From Microbacterium hominis (lineage in GTDB: Bacteria; Actinomycetota; Actinomycetes; Actinomycetales; Microbacteriaceae), in NCBI RefSeq assembly GCF_013282805.1, contig NZ_CP054038.1, positions 1,116,001-1,180,000 of the forward strand: a stretch of 64,000 nt of DNA. Direction: 5' to 3'. The notes beneath the pieces are model-generated. The model did not search any database and was not told where the DNA came from. It worked only from the letters and a program-made list of their open reading frames with translations. Of the stretch, positions 44,558 to 54,125 are shown one piece after another. A program made the position numbers and the translations under genes. Positions within the stretch are counted from its first letter, which is position 1, and every line of letters begins with the position of its first letter.

Positions 44558-45663
44558 TGAGCTCGCCGTTCGAAGCCGTCTCCGGTGCCGTCCTGGAAGA
44601 CGGGGTGCTGCAGCACGTGGGCCGGCCCCTCGCGGAACAGCGGGCGCTCGCCGAAGGAGAGGCAGTCGCCCCGCTGGGCGACCGCGCGGTGATCGCGGTG
44701 CCCGGTGAGGACCGCCTGTCGTGGCTGGACTCGCTCACATCGCAGGCGCTGGCGGACCTCGCCCCGGGTGAGAGCACGGAGCTTCTCGTCCTCGATCCGC
44801 AGGGGCACGTCGAGCACGCCGCCGCGGTCGTCGACGACGGCGAGACCGCCTGGCTCATCGCCGACCGCGACGACGCGCCGGCACTGCTGGCCTGGCTGCG
44901 GCGCATGCGGTTCCGCCTCCGCGTCGACCCGCGCGACGCCTCGGACGAGGTCGCCGTCGTCGGCGGCACCCGCGCAGCCGTCGAGGCGCTCGATCCCTTC
45001 TCGCCGAACGGCGTCGCCCTCGTATGGCGCGACCCGTGGCCGGCTGTGAGTCCCGGCGGGCACCCCTACGCCGCGATCGACGCCCATCCCGGCGCCGACC
45101 GCGACTGGGCCGAGGCGATCGTCACCCGCGAGCGGGAGTCCGCGCTCGCGGATGCCGCTGCCGGTGGCGCGACCGCCCTCGCGGGCGTCGTCGCCGCAGA
45201 CGCCCTCCGCATCGCGGCGTGGCGTCCGCGCTGGCGGGGCGAGGTCGACGGCCGCACCCTGCCGCACGAGGTGGACTGGCTGCGCACGGCGGTGCACCTG
45301 TCGAAGGGGTGCTATCGCGGCCAGGAGACCGTCGCCAAGGTGCACAATCTCGGCCACCCGCCACGGCGCCTCGTCGCGCTGCAGCTCGACGGCAGCGCCA
45401 GCATCCTTCCTCCGCGCGGGGCGGCGGTGCACGCGGGGGAGACCGAGGTGGGCCTCGTGACATCGGCGGCGCTGCACTACGAGGAAGGCCCCATCGCCCT
45501 CGCGATCCTGCGCCGCACCGTGCCGGTCGACGCCGCGCTCACCGTGATCACCGACGACGGCCCGATCGCGGCCGCGCAGGAGGTCGTGGTGCCGCCGGAC
45601 GCCGGCGCCACCGCCAACGTGCCGCGCATCACACGCCTCTCGCGCCGCGCTCGCGCGGACTGA
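44557..45663 (+). CDS. ygfZ: YgfZ/GcvT-like folate-binding protein
   Basis: A 368-residue tetrahydrofolate-binding protein of the GcvT fold that helps iron-sulfur cluster assembly or repair. The defining motif KGCYRGQE is present, with the GcvT-like PGEDRLSWLDSLTSQALADL at the N terminus. The start overlaps the previous stop (TGATG). Presence next to a nitrobindin-like gene is common in actinobacteria. Confidence 0.92.
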   Translation: MSSPFEAVSGAVLEDGVLQHVGRPLAEQRALAEGEAVAPLGDRAVIAVPGEDRLSWLDSLTSQALADLAPGESTELLVLDPQGHVEHAAAVVDDGETAWLIADRDDAPALLAWLRRMRFRLRVDPRDASDEVAVVGGTRAAVEALDPFSPNGVALVWRDPWPAVSPGGHPYAAIDAHPGADRDWAEAIVTRERESALADAAAGGATALAGVVAADALRIAAWRPRWRGEVDGRTLPHEVDWLRTAVHLSKGCYRGQETVAKVHNLGHPPRRLVALQLDGSASILPPRGAAVHAGETEVGLVTSAALHYEEGPIALAILRRTVPVDAALTVITDDGPIAAAQEVVVPPDAGATANVPRITRLSRRARAD

Positions 45664-45719
45664 GCGCCGCGCGGAGCGCACGAGCGCCGCGCACAGCGGC
45701 GGACTCAGCGCGCGCACGC

Positions 45720-46547
45720 TCACGCCGACGGCGCGACCGCCTCCCAGGGCACGGTGACTTCGCCCAGCCGCCAGCGCCCGCGTTCGCGCACGGGCCAGCC
45801 GGCCGCTGACAGCCCCTCGATCGCCGTCTGCCAGCGGTGCACCGGGCCGAAGGTCGAGACCGCGGAGGCACGCTCCCAGCCCACGTCGAGCGCCGTGAGG
45901 AATGCGTGCACCCGCTCCCCGGCGACATTCCGGTGGATGAGCGCCTTGGGAAGCCGCTCCGCGGCGATCGAGGGATGCTCGAGCCCGGCCAGGCGCAGCG
46001 ACACGGTCAGCGTGCGCGGCGCCCCGTCGGCGCCCAGCGCGACCCAGGTCGCGATCCTGCCCAGCTCATCGCACGTGCCCTCCACCAGCAGACCCTCGGG
46101 AGCCAGCCGCGAGGTCATCGACTCCCACGCCGCGGCGACCTCGTGCTCGTCGTACTGGCGGAGCACGTTGAAGGCCCGGATGATCGCGGGCCGGCGTCCG
46201 CCGGGGACGGGCACCTCGAACCCGCCCCGCCCGAACGACACCCGCGCGTCGGGGGCGAACGAGGTGCGTCCCGCCTGCACCGCCGCCAGCTGAGCGCGCG
46301 CCCGCGCCACGCGCGCGGGGTCGATCTCGAGCCCCAGCACCTCCACATCGGGCCGGGCGCCGGCCAGCCGGGCGTGGAGCTCGAGCGGCGTGACGGCGCT
46401 CGCACCGTAGCCGAGGTCGACCACGAGGGGATCGGCGGCGCGACGGAGCACGGGATGACGGGCGATCCAGCGGTCGACCCGGCGGAGACGATTGGTCCCG
46501 GTGGTGCCCCGGGTGATCTGCCCGATCGGCGCTCCCGCGGTGCCCAT
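45720..46547 (-). CDS. SAM-dependent methyltransferase-like protein
   Basis: A 275-residue class I methyltransferase fold: VVDLGYGASAVTPLEL is the glycine-rich SAM loop, VLGLEIDPARVARAR the acidic ribose loop, and IIRAFNVLRQYDEHEV the later motif. Substrate unknown. A GTG directly before the ATG gives a one-residue longer form. It is convergent with ygfZ and divergent from gpmA. Confidence 0.85.
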   Translation of the reverse strand: MGTAGAPIGQITRGTTGTNRLRRVDRWIARHPVLRRAADPLVVDLGYGASAVTPLELHARLAGARPDVEVLGLEIDPARVARARAQLAAVQAGRTSFAPDARVSFGRGGFEVPVPGGRRPAIIRAFNVLRQYDEHEVAAAWESMTSRLAPEGLLVEGTCDELGRIATWVALGADGAPRTLTVSLRLAGLEHPSIAAERLPKALIHRNVAGERVHAFLTALDVGWERASAVSTFGPVHRWQTAIEGLSAAGWPVRERGRWRLGEVTVPWEAVAPSA

Positions 46548-46602
46548 CACCCCATGATGCCAGCCGTTGCCCGTACGGCCGCATGCGCGGCGCTCCCGCC
46601 GA

Positions 46603-46608
46603 TATCAT
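46603..46608 (+). promoter_or_regulatory. TATCAT -10 box, leaderless gpmA start
   Basis: Six bases separate TATCAT from ATG 46615. No ribosome binding site is seen, so the in-frame ATG at 46567 is less likely. Confidence 0.5.
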
Positions 46609-46614
46609 GGCCCC

Positions 46615-47370
46615 ATGACCGCGCCCTACACGCTGATCCTCCTTCGTCACGGCCAGAGCGAGTGGAACAAGACCAACCAGTTCACGGGGTGGGTGGATGT
46701 CCGCCTCACCGAGCAGGGCGAGGCTGAGGCCGCCCGCGGCGGCGAACTGCTCGCGGAGTCCGGCATCCTGCCCGACGTTCTGCACACCTCGCTTCTCAGC
46801 CGTGCGATCCAGACCGCGAACATCGCCCTTGACACCGCGGATCGGCTCTGGATCCCCGTCAAGCGCACGTGGCGCCTCAACGAGCGCCACTACGGCGCCC
46901 TGCAGGGCAAGGACAAGTCGCAGACCCTCGAGGAGTTCGGCCAGGAGCAGTTCATGCTCTGGCGTCGCTCGTTCGACGTGCCGCCGCCGCCGCTTCCCGC
47001 CGACGACCGGTACAGCCAGGTCGACGACCCCCGCTACACCGGCATCGACGGCGAAGTGCCGCACACCGAGTCGCTCAAGCTCGTGATCGACCGCATGCTG
47101 CCGTACTGGCACAGCGACATCGTCCCCGACCTGCAGGCGGGCAAGACCGTGCTGGTCACGGCGCACGGCAACTCGCTGCGCGGACTCGTGAAGCACCTCG
47201 ACGGGATCAGCGACGCCGACATCGCGGAGCTGAACATCCCCACCGGCATCCCGCTGGTCTACAAGCTCGACGAGAACCTGCGGCCGCTCGCACCGGGGGA
47301 GTATCTCGACCCCGACGCCGCGGCAGCCGGTGCCGCGGCCGTGGCGAACCAGGGTGCGCAGAAGGGCTGA
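46615..47370 (+). CDS. gpmA: 2,3-bisphosphoglycerate-dependent phosphoglycerate mutase
   Basis: Glycolytic interconversion of 3- and 2-phosphoglycerate. The 251-residue protein has [10 protein letters not shown] (His phosphorylated during catalysis), [13 protein letters not shown] and [11 protein letters not shown] (second His), all canonical. Length is as expected. A bidirectional terminator follows. Confidence 0.97.
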   Translation: MTAPYTLILLRHGQSEWNKTNQFTGWVDVRLTEQGEAEAARGGELLAESGILPDVLHTSLLSRAIQTANIALDTADRLWIPVKRTWRLNERHYGALQGKDKSQTLEEFGQEQFMLWRRSFDVPPPPLPADDRYSQVDDPRYTGIDGEVPHTESLKLVIDRMLPYWHSDIVPDLQAGKTVLVTAHGNSLRGLVKHLDGISDADIAELNIPTGIPLVYKLDENLRPLAPGEYLDPDAAAAGAAAVANQGAQKG

Positions 47371-47378
47371 GCGCGCCC

Positions 47379-47428
47379 CCAGAACGAGAGAGACCGGATG
47401 CCGCGGCATCCGGTCTCTCTCGTTCTGG
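47379..47428. terminator. 50-bp perfect palindrome, bidirectional terminator
   Basis: Bases 47379-47403 and 47404-47428 are perfectly complementary over 25 bp. It lies between the stops of convergent gpmA and phoU and would end transcripts from both sides. Confidence 0.85.
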
Positions 47429-47434
47429 CCTGTG

Positions 47435-48118
47435 TCAGGGTGAGGGGAACGCGATCACGTCGACGGTGTCGGTCTCGGTGCGCCAGTCGCCGGTCGCGAG
47501 GTAGGAGACCTTCTTGGCGACCGAGACGGCGTGGTCGCCGAAGCGCTCGAGGTAGCGGCTGGCCAGGGTCGCGTCGATCGTCGCGCTGGCTTCACCCTGC
47601 CAGCTGTCGCTGAGCACCTTCTCGAAGACCGAGACGTGGAGCTCGTCGAGCTTGTCGTCGGCGTTGCGCAGCTCGGCGACGAGGGCGAGCTCCTCGGTGC
47701 GCAGCAGCTCGGTGAGCTTCTCGGCCACCTCGACGTCGAGCTCGCCCATCTTGGTGAACGTCGACTTGAGGCCCTTCGGGATCGCTCGCTCGGGGTAGCG
47801 CATGCGGGTCAGCTGGGCGATGTGCTCGGCGATGTCGCCCATGCGCTCGAGCGAGGCGCTCACGCGCAGCGCGCTGACGACGATGCGCAGATCGCGGGCG
47901 ACGGGCTGCTGACGGGCGAGGATCTCGATCGCCAGCTCGTCGAGGGACAGCGCCTTCTCATCGATCACCGCGTCGTTCTCGATGACCTCCTCCGCCAACG
48001 TGACATCGCTCGTGGCGAAGGCGCGGGTCGCCTTGTCGATCGCGACCGTGACGAGCTCCGAGATCTCGACGAGTCGGTGCCGGACGTCTTCGAGTGACTG
48101 GTGGAAGACTTCGCGCAT
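47435..48118 (-). CDS. phoU: Phosphate signalling protein PhoU
   Basis: A 227-residue all-helical protein of two repeats, each with the metal-cluster pattern E-x3-D-x3 (seen in LERMGDIAEHIA and LERFGDHAVSVAKK). It links PstSCAB to the sensor kinase and keeps the Pho response off when phosphate is plentiful. It is divergent from the sensor kinase gene, sharing a 165-base intergenic region. AGGAAAGG lies upstream of ATG 48118. Confidence 0.96.
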   Translation of the reverse strand: MREVFHQSLEDVRHRLVEISELVTVAIDKATRAFATSDVTLAEEVIENDAVIDEKALSLDELAIEILARQQPVARDLRIVVSALRVSASLERMGDIAEHIAQLTRMRYPERAIPKGLKSTFTKMGELDVEVAEKLTELLRTEELALVAELRNADDKLDELHVSVFEKVLSDSWQGEASATIDATLASRYLERFGDHAVSVAKKVSYLATGDWRTETDTVDVIAFPSP

Positions 48119-48271
48119 TCGGACGCACCTTTCCTGGGTTCGCACTGCTCGGGGCGCAGACGCCCCGTGATTCTCACCGCCGAAAGTAAACGAACGGTGC
48201 CGTGGGAGTGAATAGTAGCCGCGCCGGCCGCCGACGGGTGTCACGGGGCGTGGCGGCGCACTGCGGCCGTT

Positions 48272-48277
48272 TACAGT
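48272..48277 (+). promoter_or_regulatory. TACAGT -10 box, leaderless sensor kinase start
   Basis: TACAGT is followed by six bases and ATG 48284, with no ribosome binding site between. Confidence 0.45.
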
Positions 48278-48283
48278 GAGTCC

Positions 48284-49525
48284 ATGGATACGACGCAGCT
48301 CGCGCTGCTCGCACTCCTCGCGGGAGTCGTGATCGGCGGCTCCGTTGCCGCTGTGCTCGTGTTGGCTCTGCGAGCCCGCGATCGGGCCCGGGTCGAATCG
48401 TCGACCGTGATTCCCGAGGGCGTGCGCGAGGTGCTGCACGGCATGGACGACCCGGTGGTCGTCGCGGACCGCTCGTACACGGTGCAGGCGGCATCGGTCT
48501 CCGCCGTCCCGTTCGGCCTGCCCGAGGGATCGGCCCTGCCCAACGAGCTCCGCGCCCTCGTGCGCACGGTGCGCGACTCGCAGGTGACCGCCACCGACAC
48601 GCTGCGTCTGCGCCGGGGAGCGCCGCCGGCCGAGCCCCGTCTGGTCGCCGTGCGCGCCAGCCGGATCTCGCCGCGGCTGACCCTCCTCGTGCTGCGCGAC
48701 ATCACCGAGCGAGAGCGCGTCGAGCAGATGCGCCGTGACTTCGTGGCCAACACGAGTCACGAGCTGAAGACCCCGGTCGGCGCGGTCAGCCTCCTGGCCG
48801 AGGCGATCGAGTCGGCCGCCGACGACCCCGAGCAGGTCCGCGACTTCGCCTCGCGGCTCACCGCGGAGGCGGCGCGGCTGGCCGGTCTCACCTCGCGCAT
48901 CATGAACCTCTCACGGCTGCAGGCGGCCGACGACCTCACGGCCGACAACGACGTTGCCGTCGATGAGATCGTCGCGTGGGCGATCGACGCCCACGCGGTG
49001 CAGGCGGCCTCCGCCGGCGTGACGCTCAAGCGCGGGGGATGGCGCGGGCTCCACGTGCGCGGCGACGCGCAGGTGCTGAGCGAAGCGGTGGGCAATCTGC
49101 TCTCCAACGCGATCGCCTACTCGCCGGCGGGCAGCGACGTCGGCGTGGGCGTGAACGCCGTCGACGGCGTCGTCGAGATCGCCGTCACCGATCGCGGCAT
49201 CGGCATCTCCGAGGCGGATCAGGATCGGGTCTTCGAGCGGTTCTACCGCGCCGATCAGGCGCGCTCGCGGCGCACGGGCGGATCGGGGCTGGGGCTGTCG
49301 ATCGTCAAGCACGCCGTCCAGCGCCACGGCGGCGAGGTGCGCGTGTGGTCGAGGCCCGGACGAGGTTCCACTTTCACCATCCGCCTCCCGCAGGGCGAGA
49401 CGCCCCCCGATCAGCCGGCGCCCCGACGCAAGCCCAAGAAGAAGCGCAAGCGGGCGATCGAGTCGACGCCCCCGTACCACTCGGCCGTCGCCACGGCCGC
49501 ACCCCGAAACGGAGAACCCGCATGA
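48284..49525 (+). CDS. senX3: Sensor histidine kinase, SenX3/PhoR type
   Basis: A 413-residue membrane kinase with one N-terminal helix (about 7-29), a short PAS-like domain (about 48-140), the dimerisation/phospho-acceptor helix FVANTSHELKTPVG with His159, and the ATPase domain (NLLSNAIAYS, DRGIGI, GGSGLGLSIVKH). A Lys/Arg-rich tail follows. Divergence from phoU and coupling to the RegX3-type regulator (ATGA overlap) identify it as the phosphate sensor. Confidence 0.92.
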   Translation: MDTTQLALLALLAGVVIGGSVAAVLVLALRARDRARVESSTVIPEGVREVLHGMDDPVVVADRSYTVQAASVSAVPFGLPEGSALPNELRALVRTVRDSQVTATDTLRLRRGAPPAEPRLVAVRASRISPRLTLLVLRDITERERVEQMRRDFVANTSHELKTPVGAVSLLAEAIESAADDPEQVRDFASRLTAEAARLAGLTSRIMNLSRLQAADDLTADNDVAVDEIVAWAIDAHAVQAASAGVTLKRGGWRGLHVRGDAQVLSEAVGNLLSNAIAYSPAGSDVGVGVNAVDGVVEIAVTDRGIGISEADQDRVFERFYRADQARSRRTGGSGLGLSIVKHAVQRHGGEVRVWSRPGRGSTFTIRLPQGETPPDQPAPRRKPKKKRKRAIESTPPYHSAVATAAPRNGEPA

Positions 49526-50205
49526 CACGCGTCCTGATCGTCGAGGACGAGCCGGACCTGGCCGATCCGCTGGCCTACCTGCTGCGCCGCGAAGGATACG
49601 AGGTCGACATCGCCGAGGACGGTCCGGCTGCGCTCGCCGTCTTCCGCGAGCAGGGGGCCGACATCGTCCTGCTGGACCTGATGCTTCCGGGGATGCCGGG
49701 GACCGAGGTGTGCCGGCAGATCCGCATCACCTCGACCGTGCCGATCATCATGCTGACCGCGAAGGACACCGAGGTCGACATCGTGGTGGGGCTGGAGCTC
49801 GGCGCGGACGACTACATGACCAAGCCGTACTCGTCGAGAGAGCTGCTGGCGCGCATGCGCGCCGTGCTGCGGCGCCACGCGCCTGCGGAGCCCGACCTCG
49901 AGGAGCGGGTGCTCGACGGTGGCCGCGTGGTGCTGGACATCGACCGTCACACCGTGGCGGTCGCGGGCAGCGAGATCAGCATGCCGCTGAAGGAATTCGA
50001 GCTGCTCGAGGTGCTGATGCGCAATTCGGGCCGCGTGCTCACGCGGGGCCAGCTCATCGATCGCGTGTGGGGGAGCGACTACTACGGCGACACCAAGACC
50101 CTCGATGTGCACATCAAGCGGATCCGGTCGCGCATCGAGGTGACGCCGTCGGAGCCCACGATGCTCGTGACCGTGCGCGGCCTCGGGTACCGATTCGAGG
50201 GCTGA
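49522..50205 (+). CDS. regX3: Response regulator, RegX3/PhoP type
   Basis: A 227-residue OmpR-family regulator. The receiver domain has VEDEPDLADP, phospho-acceptor Asp52 in LLDLMLPG and Lys101 in MTKPYS. The winged helix has VWGSDYYGDTKTLDVHIKRIRSRI and GLGYRFEG. It should bind PHO boxes such as that upstream of pstS. A terminator follows. Confidence 0.95.
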   Translation: MTRVLIVEDEPDLADPLAYLLRREGYEVDIAEDGPAALAVFREQGADIVLLDLMLPGMPGTEVCRQIRITSTVPIIMLTAKDTEVDIVVGLELGADDYMTKPYSSRELLARMRAVLRRHAPAEPDLEERVLDGGRVVLDIDRHTVAVAGSEISMPLKEFELLEVLMRNSGRVLTRGQLIDRVWGSDYYGDTKTLDVHIKRIRSRIEVTPSEPTMLVTVRGLGYRFEG

Positions 50206-50222
50206 GGCCGCACGAACGAATG

Positions 50223-50264
50223 CGGAAGGGGCCGCATCCGCCTGCGCGGATGCGGCCCCTTCCG
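50223..50264. terminator. Bidirectional terminator after regX3
   Basis: A perfect 19-bp stem (50223-50241 with 50246-50264) and CTGC loop between convergent regX3 and the lipoprotein gene. Confidence 0.85.
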
Positions 50265-50271
50265 ATGAGAC

Positions 50272-50742
50272 TCAGGGGACGTAGGGCTCCAGGTAGGGGA
50301 GCGTGCCGTCGAGGACCGGGACCGAGATGAGGCTGCTCGCGTCGCCGACCTCGAAGTAGCCCGGGATGTCCTCGCCCGGAGCGGTGTCGAGACCCTCCAG
50401 GAGTAGCGGCTCCTCGCCGTCGACGCCGAGGCTGACGCTCGAGTTCGCCGGGATGCGCACGGTCTGGCGGATCACCGAGGAGCCCTCGCCGAACTCCATG
50501 TTGACGGTGGCCGACTCGTCGGACTCGTTGACGAAAGCGGCGATGAAGTTGCCCTCAGCGCCGTCTTCGGTGGCGACGATCTGCGCGTTGCGGATCGCGA
50601 CCTGACCCTCCAGCGGGACGTTGACGCCGTCGGAGGCCGAGTATTCGATCTCGGTGGACTGCGGTGTGATGAAGGTGCAGCCCGTGGTCGCGAAGACGAT
50701 GGCTGCGCCGACGATGGTCGACGCGATGAGACGCGATTTCAC
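50272..50742 (-). CDS. Lipoprotein, unknown function
   Basis: A 156-residue secreted protein with a lipobox ending in TTGC (Cys22). The mature part looks like a single beta-sandwich (VAIRNAQIVATEDGAEGNFIAAFVNESDESATVNME; IPANSSVSLGV), a pattern seen in copper-chaperone-like or adhesion folds, but no metal motif is seen. GTG 50742 has GGGAGG just before it. Its neighbour carD is divergent. Confidence 0.8.
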   Translation of the reverse strand: MKSRLIASTIVGAAIVFATTGCTFITPQSTEIEYSASDGVNVPLEGQVAIRNAQIVATEDGAEGNFIAAFVNESDESATVNMEFGEGSSVIRQTVRIPANSSVSLGVDGEEPLLLEGLDTAPGEDIPGYFEVGDASSLISVPVLDGTLPYLEPYVP

Positions 50743-50854
50743 GGATCCTCCCAGATCGGCTGACGGCACCCTTGCATTCTAGGGGGTCGCCGCGGTTCGG
50801 CATGGATGCCCGGCGGAGGGGTGGGCGGCGAACCTTAGCGTATGGGGCCTGTGT

Positions 50855-50877
50855 TATCCTGTAGGTTGCCGAAAGGA
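50855..50877 (+). promoter_or_regulatory. -10 box and ribosome binding site of carD
   Basis: TATCCT at 50855-50860 fits a -10 box, and GAAAGGA (50871-50877) is a ribosome binding site nine bases before ATG 50887. carD thus has a leader, unlike many genes nearby. Confidence 0.5.
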
Positions 50878-50886
50878 CATAACTCC

Positions 50887-51369
50887 ATGCTTTTTGAGGT
50901 TGGCGAAACGGTCGTCTACCCCCACCACGGGGCAGCCACGATCGCTGAAGTGAAGACCCGCATCATCAAAGGCGAAGAGAAGGTCTACCTGAAGCTCCGC
51001 GTCACCCAGGGCGACCTGACCATCGAGGTTCCCGCCGACAACGTCGATCTCGTCGGCGTCCGCGATGTGATCGGCAAGGAAGGGCTCGAGCGCGTGTTCG
51101 AGGTCCTTCGCGCGCCGTTCACCGAGGAGCCGACCAACTGGTCGCGCCGGTACAAGGCGAACCTCGAGAAGCTCGCCTCGGGTGACGTGATCAAGGTCAG
51201 CGAGGTCGTGCGCGACCTCTGGCGCCGCGACCAGGATCGCGGGCTCTCCGCGGGTGAGAAGCGCATGCTCGCCAAGGCGAAGCAGATCCTCATCTCCGAG
51301 CTCGCGCTGGCGGAGAAGACCGACGAAGAGAAGGCCAGCGTCCTCCTCGACGAGGTCCTCGCCAGCTGA
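50887..51369 (+). CDS. carD: RNA polymerase-binding regulator CarD
   Basis: A 160-residue protein that stabilises the open promoter complex, mainly at stable RNA promoters. It has the N-terminal RNA-polymerase-interaction domain ([17 protein letters not shown]) and a C-terminal helical domain with the conserved Trp in [17 protein letters not shown]. Length and sequence are canonical. A terminator follows. Confidence 0.97.
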   Translation: MLFEVGETVVYPHHGAATIAEVKTRIIKGEEKVYLKLRVTQGDLTIEVPADNVDLVGVRDVIGKEGLERVFEVLRAPFTEEPTNWSRRYKANLEKLASGDVIKVSEVVRDLWRRDQDRGLSAGEKRMLAKAKQILISELALAEKTDEEKASVLLDEVLAS

Positions 51370-51374
51370 GACTG

Positions 51375-51412
51375 TGACAGAAGCACCGCCGGAGACGGCG
51401 GTGCTTCTGTCA
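51375..51412 (+). terminator. Terminator after carD
   Basis: A perfect 17-bp stem (51375-51391 with 51396-51412) with a GAGA loop, six bases after the carD stop. Confidence 0.85.
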
Positions 51413-51422
51413 TGCGCGCTAG

Positions 51423-51428
51423 TAGCGT
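51423..51428 (+). promoter_or_regulatory. TAGCGT -10 box of ispDF
   Basis: TAGCGT lies six bases before GTG 51435 and three before ATG 51432. Leaderless spacing favours the GTG, one codon downstream of the usual ATG annotation. Confidence 0.45.
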
Positions 51429-51431
51429 GTC

Positions 51432-52640
51432 ATGGTGACCATCACCCCTTCTCCCCGCATCGCCGTCATCGTCGTGGCCGGCGGCTCCGGGACGCGACTC
51501 GGGGCGCATGCTCCGAAAGCCTTCGTCGGCATCGATGACCGCACGATCCTGCGGCACTGCCTCGGCAATGTGTTCGCCGCGCCGCTCGCGCAGGTCGTGA
51601 TCGTGGCGCCCGCCGGGCGCGAGGGTGACGCGCTGACCGAGGCGTATGACGCGGCCGGCACGCGCCGCGATCTCGTCTCGGTCGTCACCGGGGGCGCGAC
51701 CCGGCAGTCGTCCGTGGATGCGGGTCTGGCGGCCGTGTGGGCCGAGGTCGAGATCGTGCTGGTGCACGATGCGGCCCGCGCGCTCACGCCTCCGGACGTG
51801 TTCGCCCGTGTCGTCGACGCCATCGAGGACGGGCACCCCGGCGCGCTCCCGGTGCAGCCGGTGGTCGACACGATCAAGCGCGTCGAGTCAGGGGTCGTGG
51901 TGGGGGTGGTCGACCGGGCCGAACTCTCCGCCGCCCAGACGCCGCAGGGATTCCGCCGTGACGTGCTGGTCGAGGCATATGCCGCCGCGACCGCCGACTT
52001 CACCGACGATGCCGCGCTCGTGGCGACCCGCGGGCACGTCGTGGCCGCGGTCGACGGCGACGACCTCGCGTTCAAGATCACGACGCCCGCCGACCTCGAG
52101 CGGGCGCGCGGCCTCGTCGCCCCGCGCAGGGATGCCCATCGGGCGCCGTCCGTGGAGCGCGCTCCGGCGCTGCCGCGCATCGGAATCGGCACCGACGTGC
52201 ACGGCTACGGCGGCGAGGGCGATCTGTGGCTGGCCGGACTGCACTGGCCGGGCGAGCGTGCGCTCTCCGGTCACTCCGACGGCGACGCGGTGTCGCACGC
52301 CATCGTCGACGCGCTGCTGTCGGCGGCGGGGCTCGGCGACATCGGCACGCACTTCGGCACCGACCGCCCCGAGTACGCGGGGGCGCACGCCGACGCCTTC
52401 CTCGCACGTACGCACGCGCTCGTCGCCGAGGCGGGCTTCCGCATCGGCAACGTCGCCGTGCAGTTTCAGGCGAACAGGCCGCGGCTGGCGGGCCGGCGCG
52501 CCGACGCCGAGCAGGCGCTGTCGGCGGCGCTCGGGGGAGCGCCCGTGACCCTGTCGGCGACCACCACCGACGGCCTCGCCTTCACCGGTCGCGGCGAAGG
52601 GGTGGCTGCGTACGCCGTGGCGCTGATCCTGCCGGTCTGA
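51432..52640 (+). CDS. ispDF: Fused IspD-IspF (MEP isoprenoid pathway)
   Basis: A 402-residue bifunctional enzyme. The N-terminal domain (about 1-230) is 2-C-methyl-erythritol 4-phosphate cytidylyltransferase: [34 protein letters not shown]. The C-terminal domain (about 245-402) is the 2,4-cyclodiphosphate synthase: [41 protein letters not shown] and [19 protein letters not shown]. Steps 3 and 5 of the pathway are thus joined. Start may be ATG 51432 or GTG 51435. Confidence 0.95.
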   Translation: MVTITPSPRIAVIVVAGGSGTRLGAHAPKAFVGIDDRTILRHCLGNVFAAPLAQVVIVAPAGREGDALTEAYDAAGTRRDLVSVVTGGATRQSSVDAGLAAVWAEVEIVLVHDAARALTPPDVFARVVDAIEDGHPGALPVQPVVDTIKRVESGVVVGVVDRAELSAAQTPQGFRRDVLVEAYAAATADFTDDAALVATRGHVVAAVDGDDLAFKITTPADLERARGLVAPRRDAHRAPSVERAPALPRIGIGTDVHGYGGEGDLWLAGLHWPGERALSGHSDGDAVSHAIVDALLSAAGLGDIGTHFGTDRPEYAGAHADAFLARTHALVAEAGFRIGNVAVQFQANRPRLAGRRADAEQALSAALGGAPVTLSATTTDGLAFTGRGEGVAAYAVALILPV

Positions 52641-52662
52641 GGCGGTTGTTCCGCCGCCGTGC

Positions 52663-53130
52663 TCAGAGCGTGCGGGTCATGAACACGGAGAACGGATCGA
52701 GTGCGTACCCGTCGAAAGGTCCGCACTCCCGGAACCCCTCGCTCGCGTACAGGCGCACCGCCGGCGCGAACTCCGGTGTCGAGCCCGTCTCGAGCCACAG
52801 ACTCGTCATGCCGCGTACCCGTGCCTGCGCGATGATGTGGCGCAGCAGCGCACGGCCGATCCCGTGGCCGAGGAAGGCGTCGTCGACGCGCATCGACTTG
52901 ATCTCGCCACGCGCGGCATCCAGCGTCTTGAGCGCGCCGATGCCCGCGAGCCGGTCACCCTCCCACGCTGACCAGAAGGAGATCGACTCGTGGGTCAGGG
53001 CGGCGGCATCCAGGGCGTGGACGCTCTCCGCCGGCGACGAGTCGTGCATTCCCGCGAGGTGACGCGCGATCAGCCGCAGCGTGGCCTGGCCGGTCAGATC
53101 GTCGGGACGGATCGTGAGGCCCGGGCGCAC
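52663..53130 (-). CDS. GNAT family N-acetyltransferase
   Basis: A 155-residue acetyl-CoA-dependent acetyltransferase. The acetyl-CoA loop is FLGHGIGRALLRHI and the later motif is LETGSTPEFAPAVRLYASEGF. The start GTG lies one base after the stop of the EamA exporter gene, so the two are one transcript. Substrate unknown. Confidence 0.88.
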   Translation of the reverse strand: MRPGLTIRPDDLTGQATLRLIARHLAGMHDSSPAESVHALDAAALTHESISFWSAWEGDRLAGIGALKTLDAARGEIKSMRVDDAFLGHGIGRALLRHIIAQARVRGMTSLWLETGSTPEFAPAVRLYASEGFRECGPFDGYALDPFSVFMTRTL

Positions 53131-53131
53131 C

Positions 53132-54064
53132 TCAGCCCTCCACCGCGAACGGCTCGGCGTCGCGCGGCTGACGCGAGCCCCACGCGAGGAGGGCCAGTCC
53201 GGCTCCGAGCACGACGAGCCCGATGATCGCGAGCACGGAGAGGCGCTCGCTCAGCACGGTGATGCCCAGGATGCCGGCAGTCAGCGGCTCGCCGAGGGTG
53301 AGGGTGGCGGCGGTGGCGGCGGTGAGCCCGCTCAGACCCCACGTGAACAGCACATAGGCGATCGAGATCGTGGCGAGCCCCAGCCACAGCGCCATCGGCC
53401 ACCCGCCCGGCGAGGAGAGCCACGACACGTCGACGAAGGGCAGCGCCAGGGCGCACAGCGCCGCCGAGCTCGCGCCCATCGCGCCCACGACGGTGAACGG
53501 ATCCCACCCGGCATCCAGCAGCCGGCGCTGCGCGTTCGCGATGACGGCGAACGAGGCCCCCGCTCCGATCGAGCCGAGCAGCCCTACCGGGTCGGTGCCG
53601 GCTCCGGCGGCGTCGGCGGAGCCGCCGACACCGAGGAACACCACGCCGAGCGTGGCCAGTGCGGTCGCGATCATCCAGGTGCCGGAGGGGACGCGGCGGG
53701 TGAGGGCCCACTCCAGCAGTCCCGCGAGGATCGGCGCGGACCCGAGCGCCACCACGGTGCCCACCGCCACGCCGTTGCGCTCGGTGCCGAGGAAGAACAG
53801 CGGCTGGTAGAGCGCCAGGCACGCGCCGGTGAGGATCATGAGCGACAGCGGTGCGAGGCCGAGGCGCAGGGCCGCTTCGCTGGGCGGGCGCCGACGGGCA
53901 TGTCGTGCGGCGAGGGTGAACGCCAGCAGCGCCAGCCCGGTTCCGCCGATGACCATGCGCATCACGCCGATGGACAGCGGCGTGGTGTCATCGGGTCCGA
54001 GCGCCTGAGAGGTTCCGGTGGTCCCGAACAGGAGCGCAGCGGCGAGGACGGCGAGCACATGCAC
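53132..54064 (-). CDS. EamA/DMT-family exporter
   Basis: A 310-residue transporter with about ten membrane helices. The first half has GTTGTSQAL and LYQPLFFLGTERNGVAVGTVVALGSAPILAGLLEW, the second TAATAATLTLGEPLTAGILGITVLSERLS, both typical EamA repeats. Often exports amino acids or metabolites; the adjacent acetyltransferase may act on the same compound (inference). It is divergent from cysS. Confidence 0.88.
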   Translation of the reverse strand: MHVLAVLAAALLFGTTGTSQALGPDDTTPLSIGVMRMVIGGTGLALLAFTLAARHARRRPPSEAALRLGLAPLSLMILTGACLALYQPLFFLGTERNGVAVGTVVALGSAPILAGLLEWALTRRVPSGTWMIATALATLGVVFLGVGGSADAAGAGTDPVGLLGSIGAGASFAVIANAQRRLLDAGWDPFTVVGAMGASSAALCALALPFVDVSWLSSPGGWPMALWLGLATISIAYVLFTWGLSGLTAATAATLTLGEPLTAGILGITVLSERLSVLAIIGLVVLGAGLALLAWGSRQPRDAEPFAVEG

Positions 54065-54113
54065 AGGACAGTTCTACCGTGCGGCGGCCGGGGAGTCTGC
54101 AGGTGCGCGCCGG

Positions 54114-54119
54114 TAGGCT
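54114..54119 (+). promoter_or_regulatory. TAGGCT -10 box, leaderless cysS start
   Basis: TAGGCT is six bases before GTG 54126, with no ribosome binding site. Confidence 0.5.
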
Positions 54120-54125
54120 GTACCG

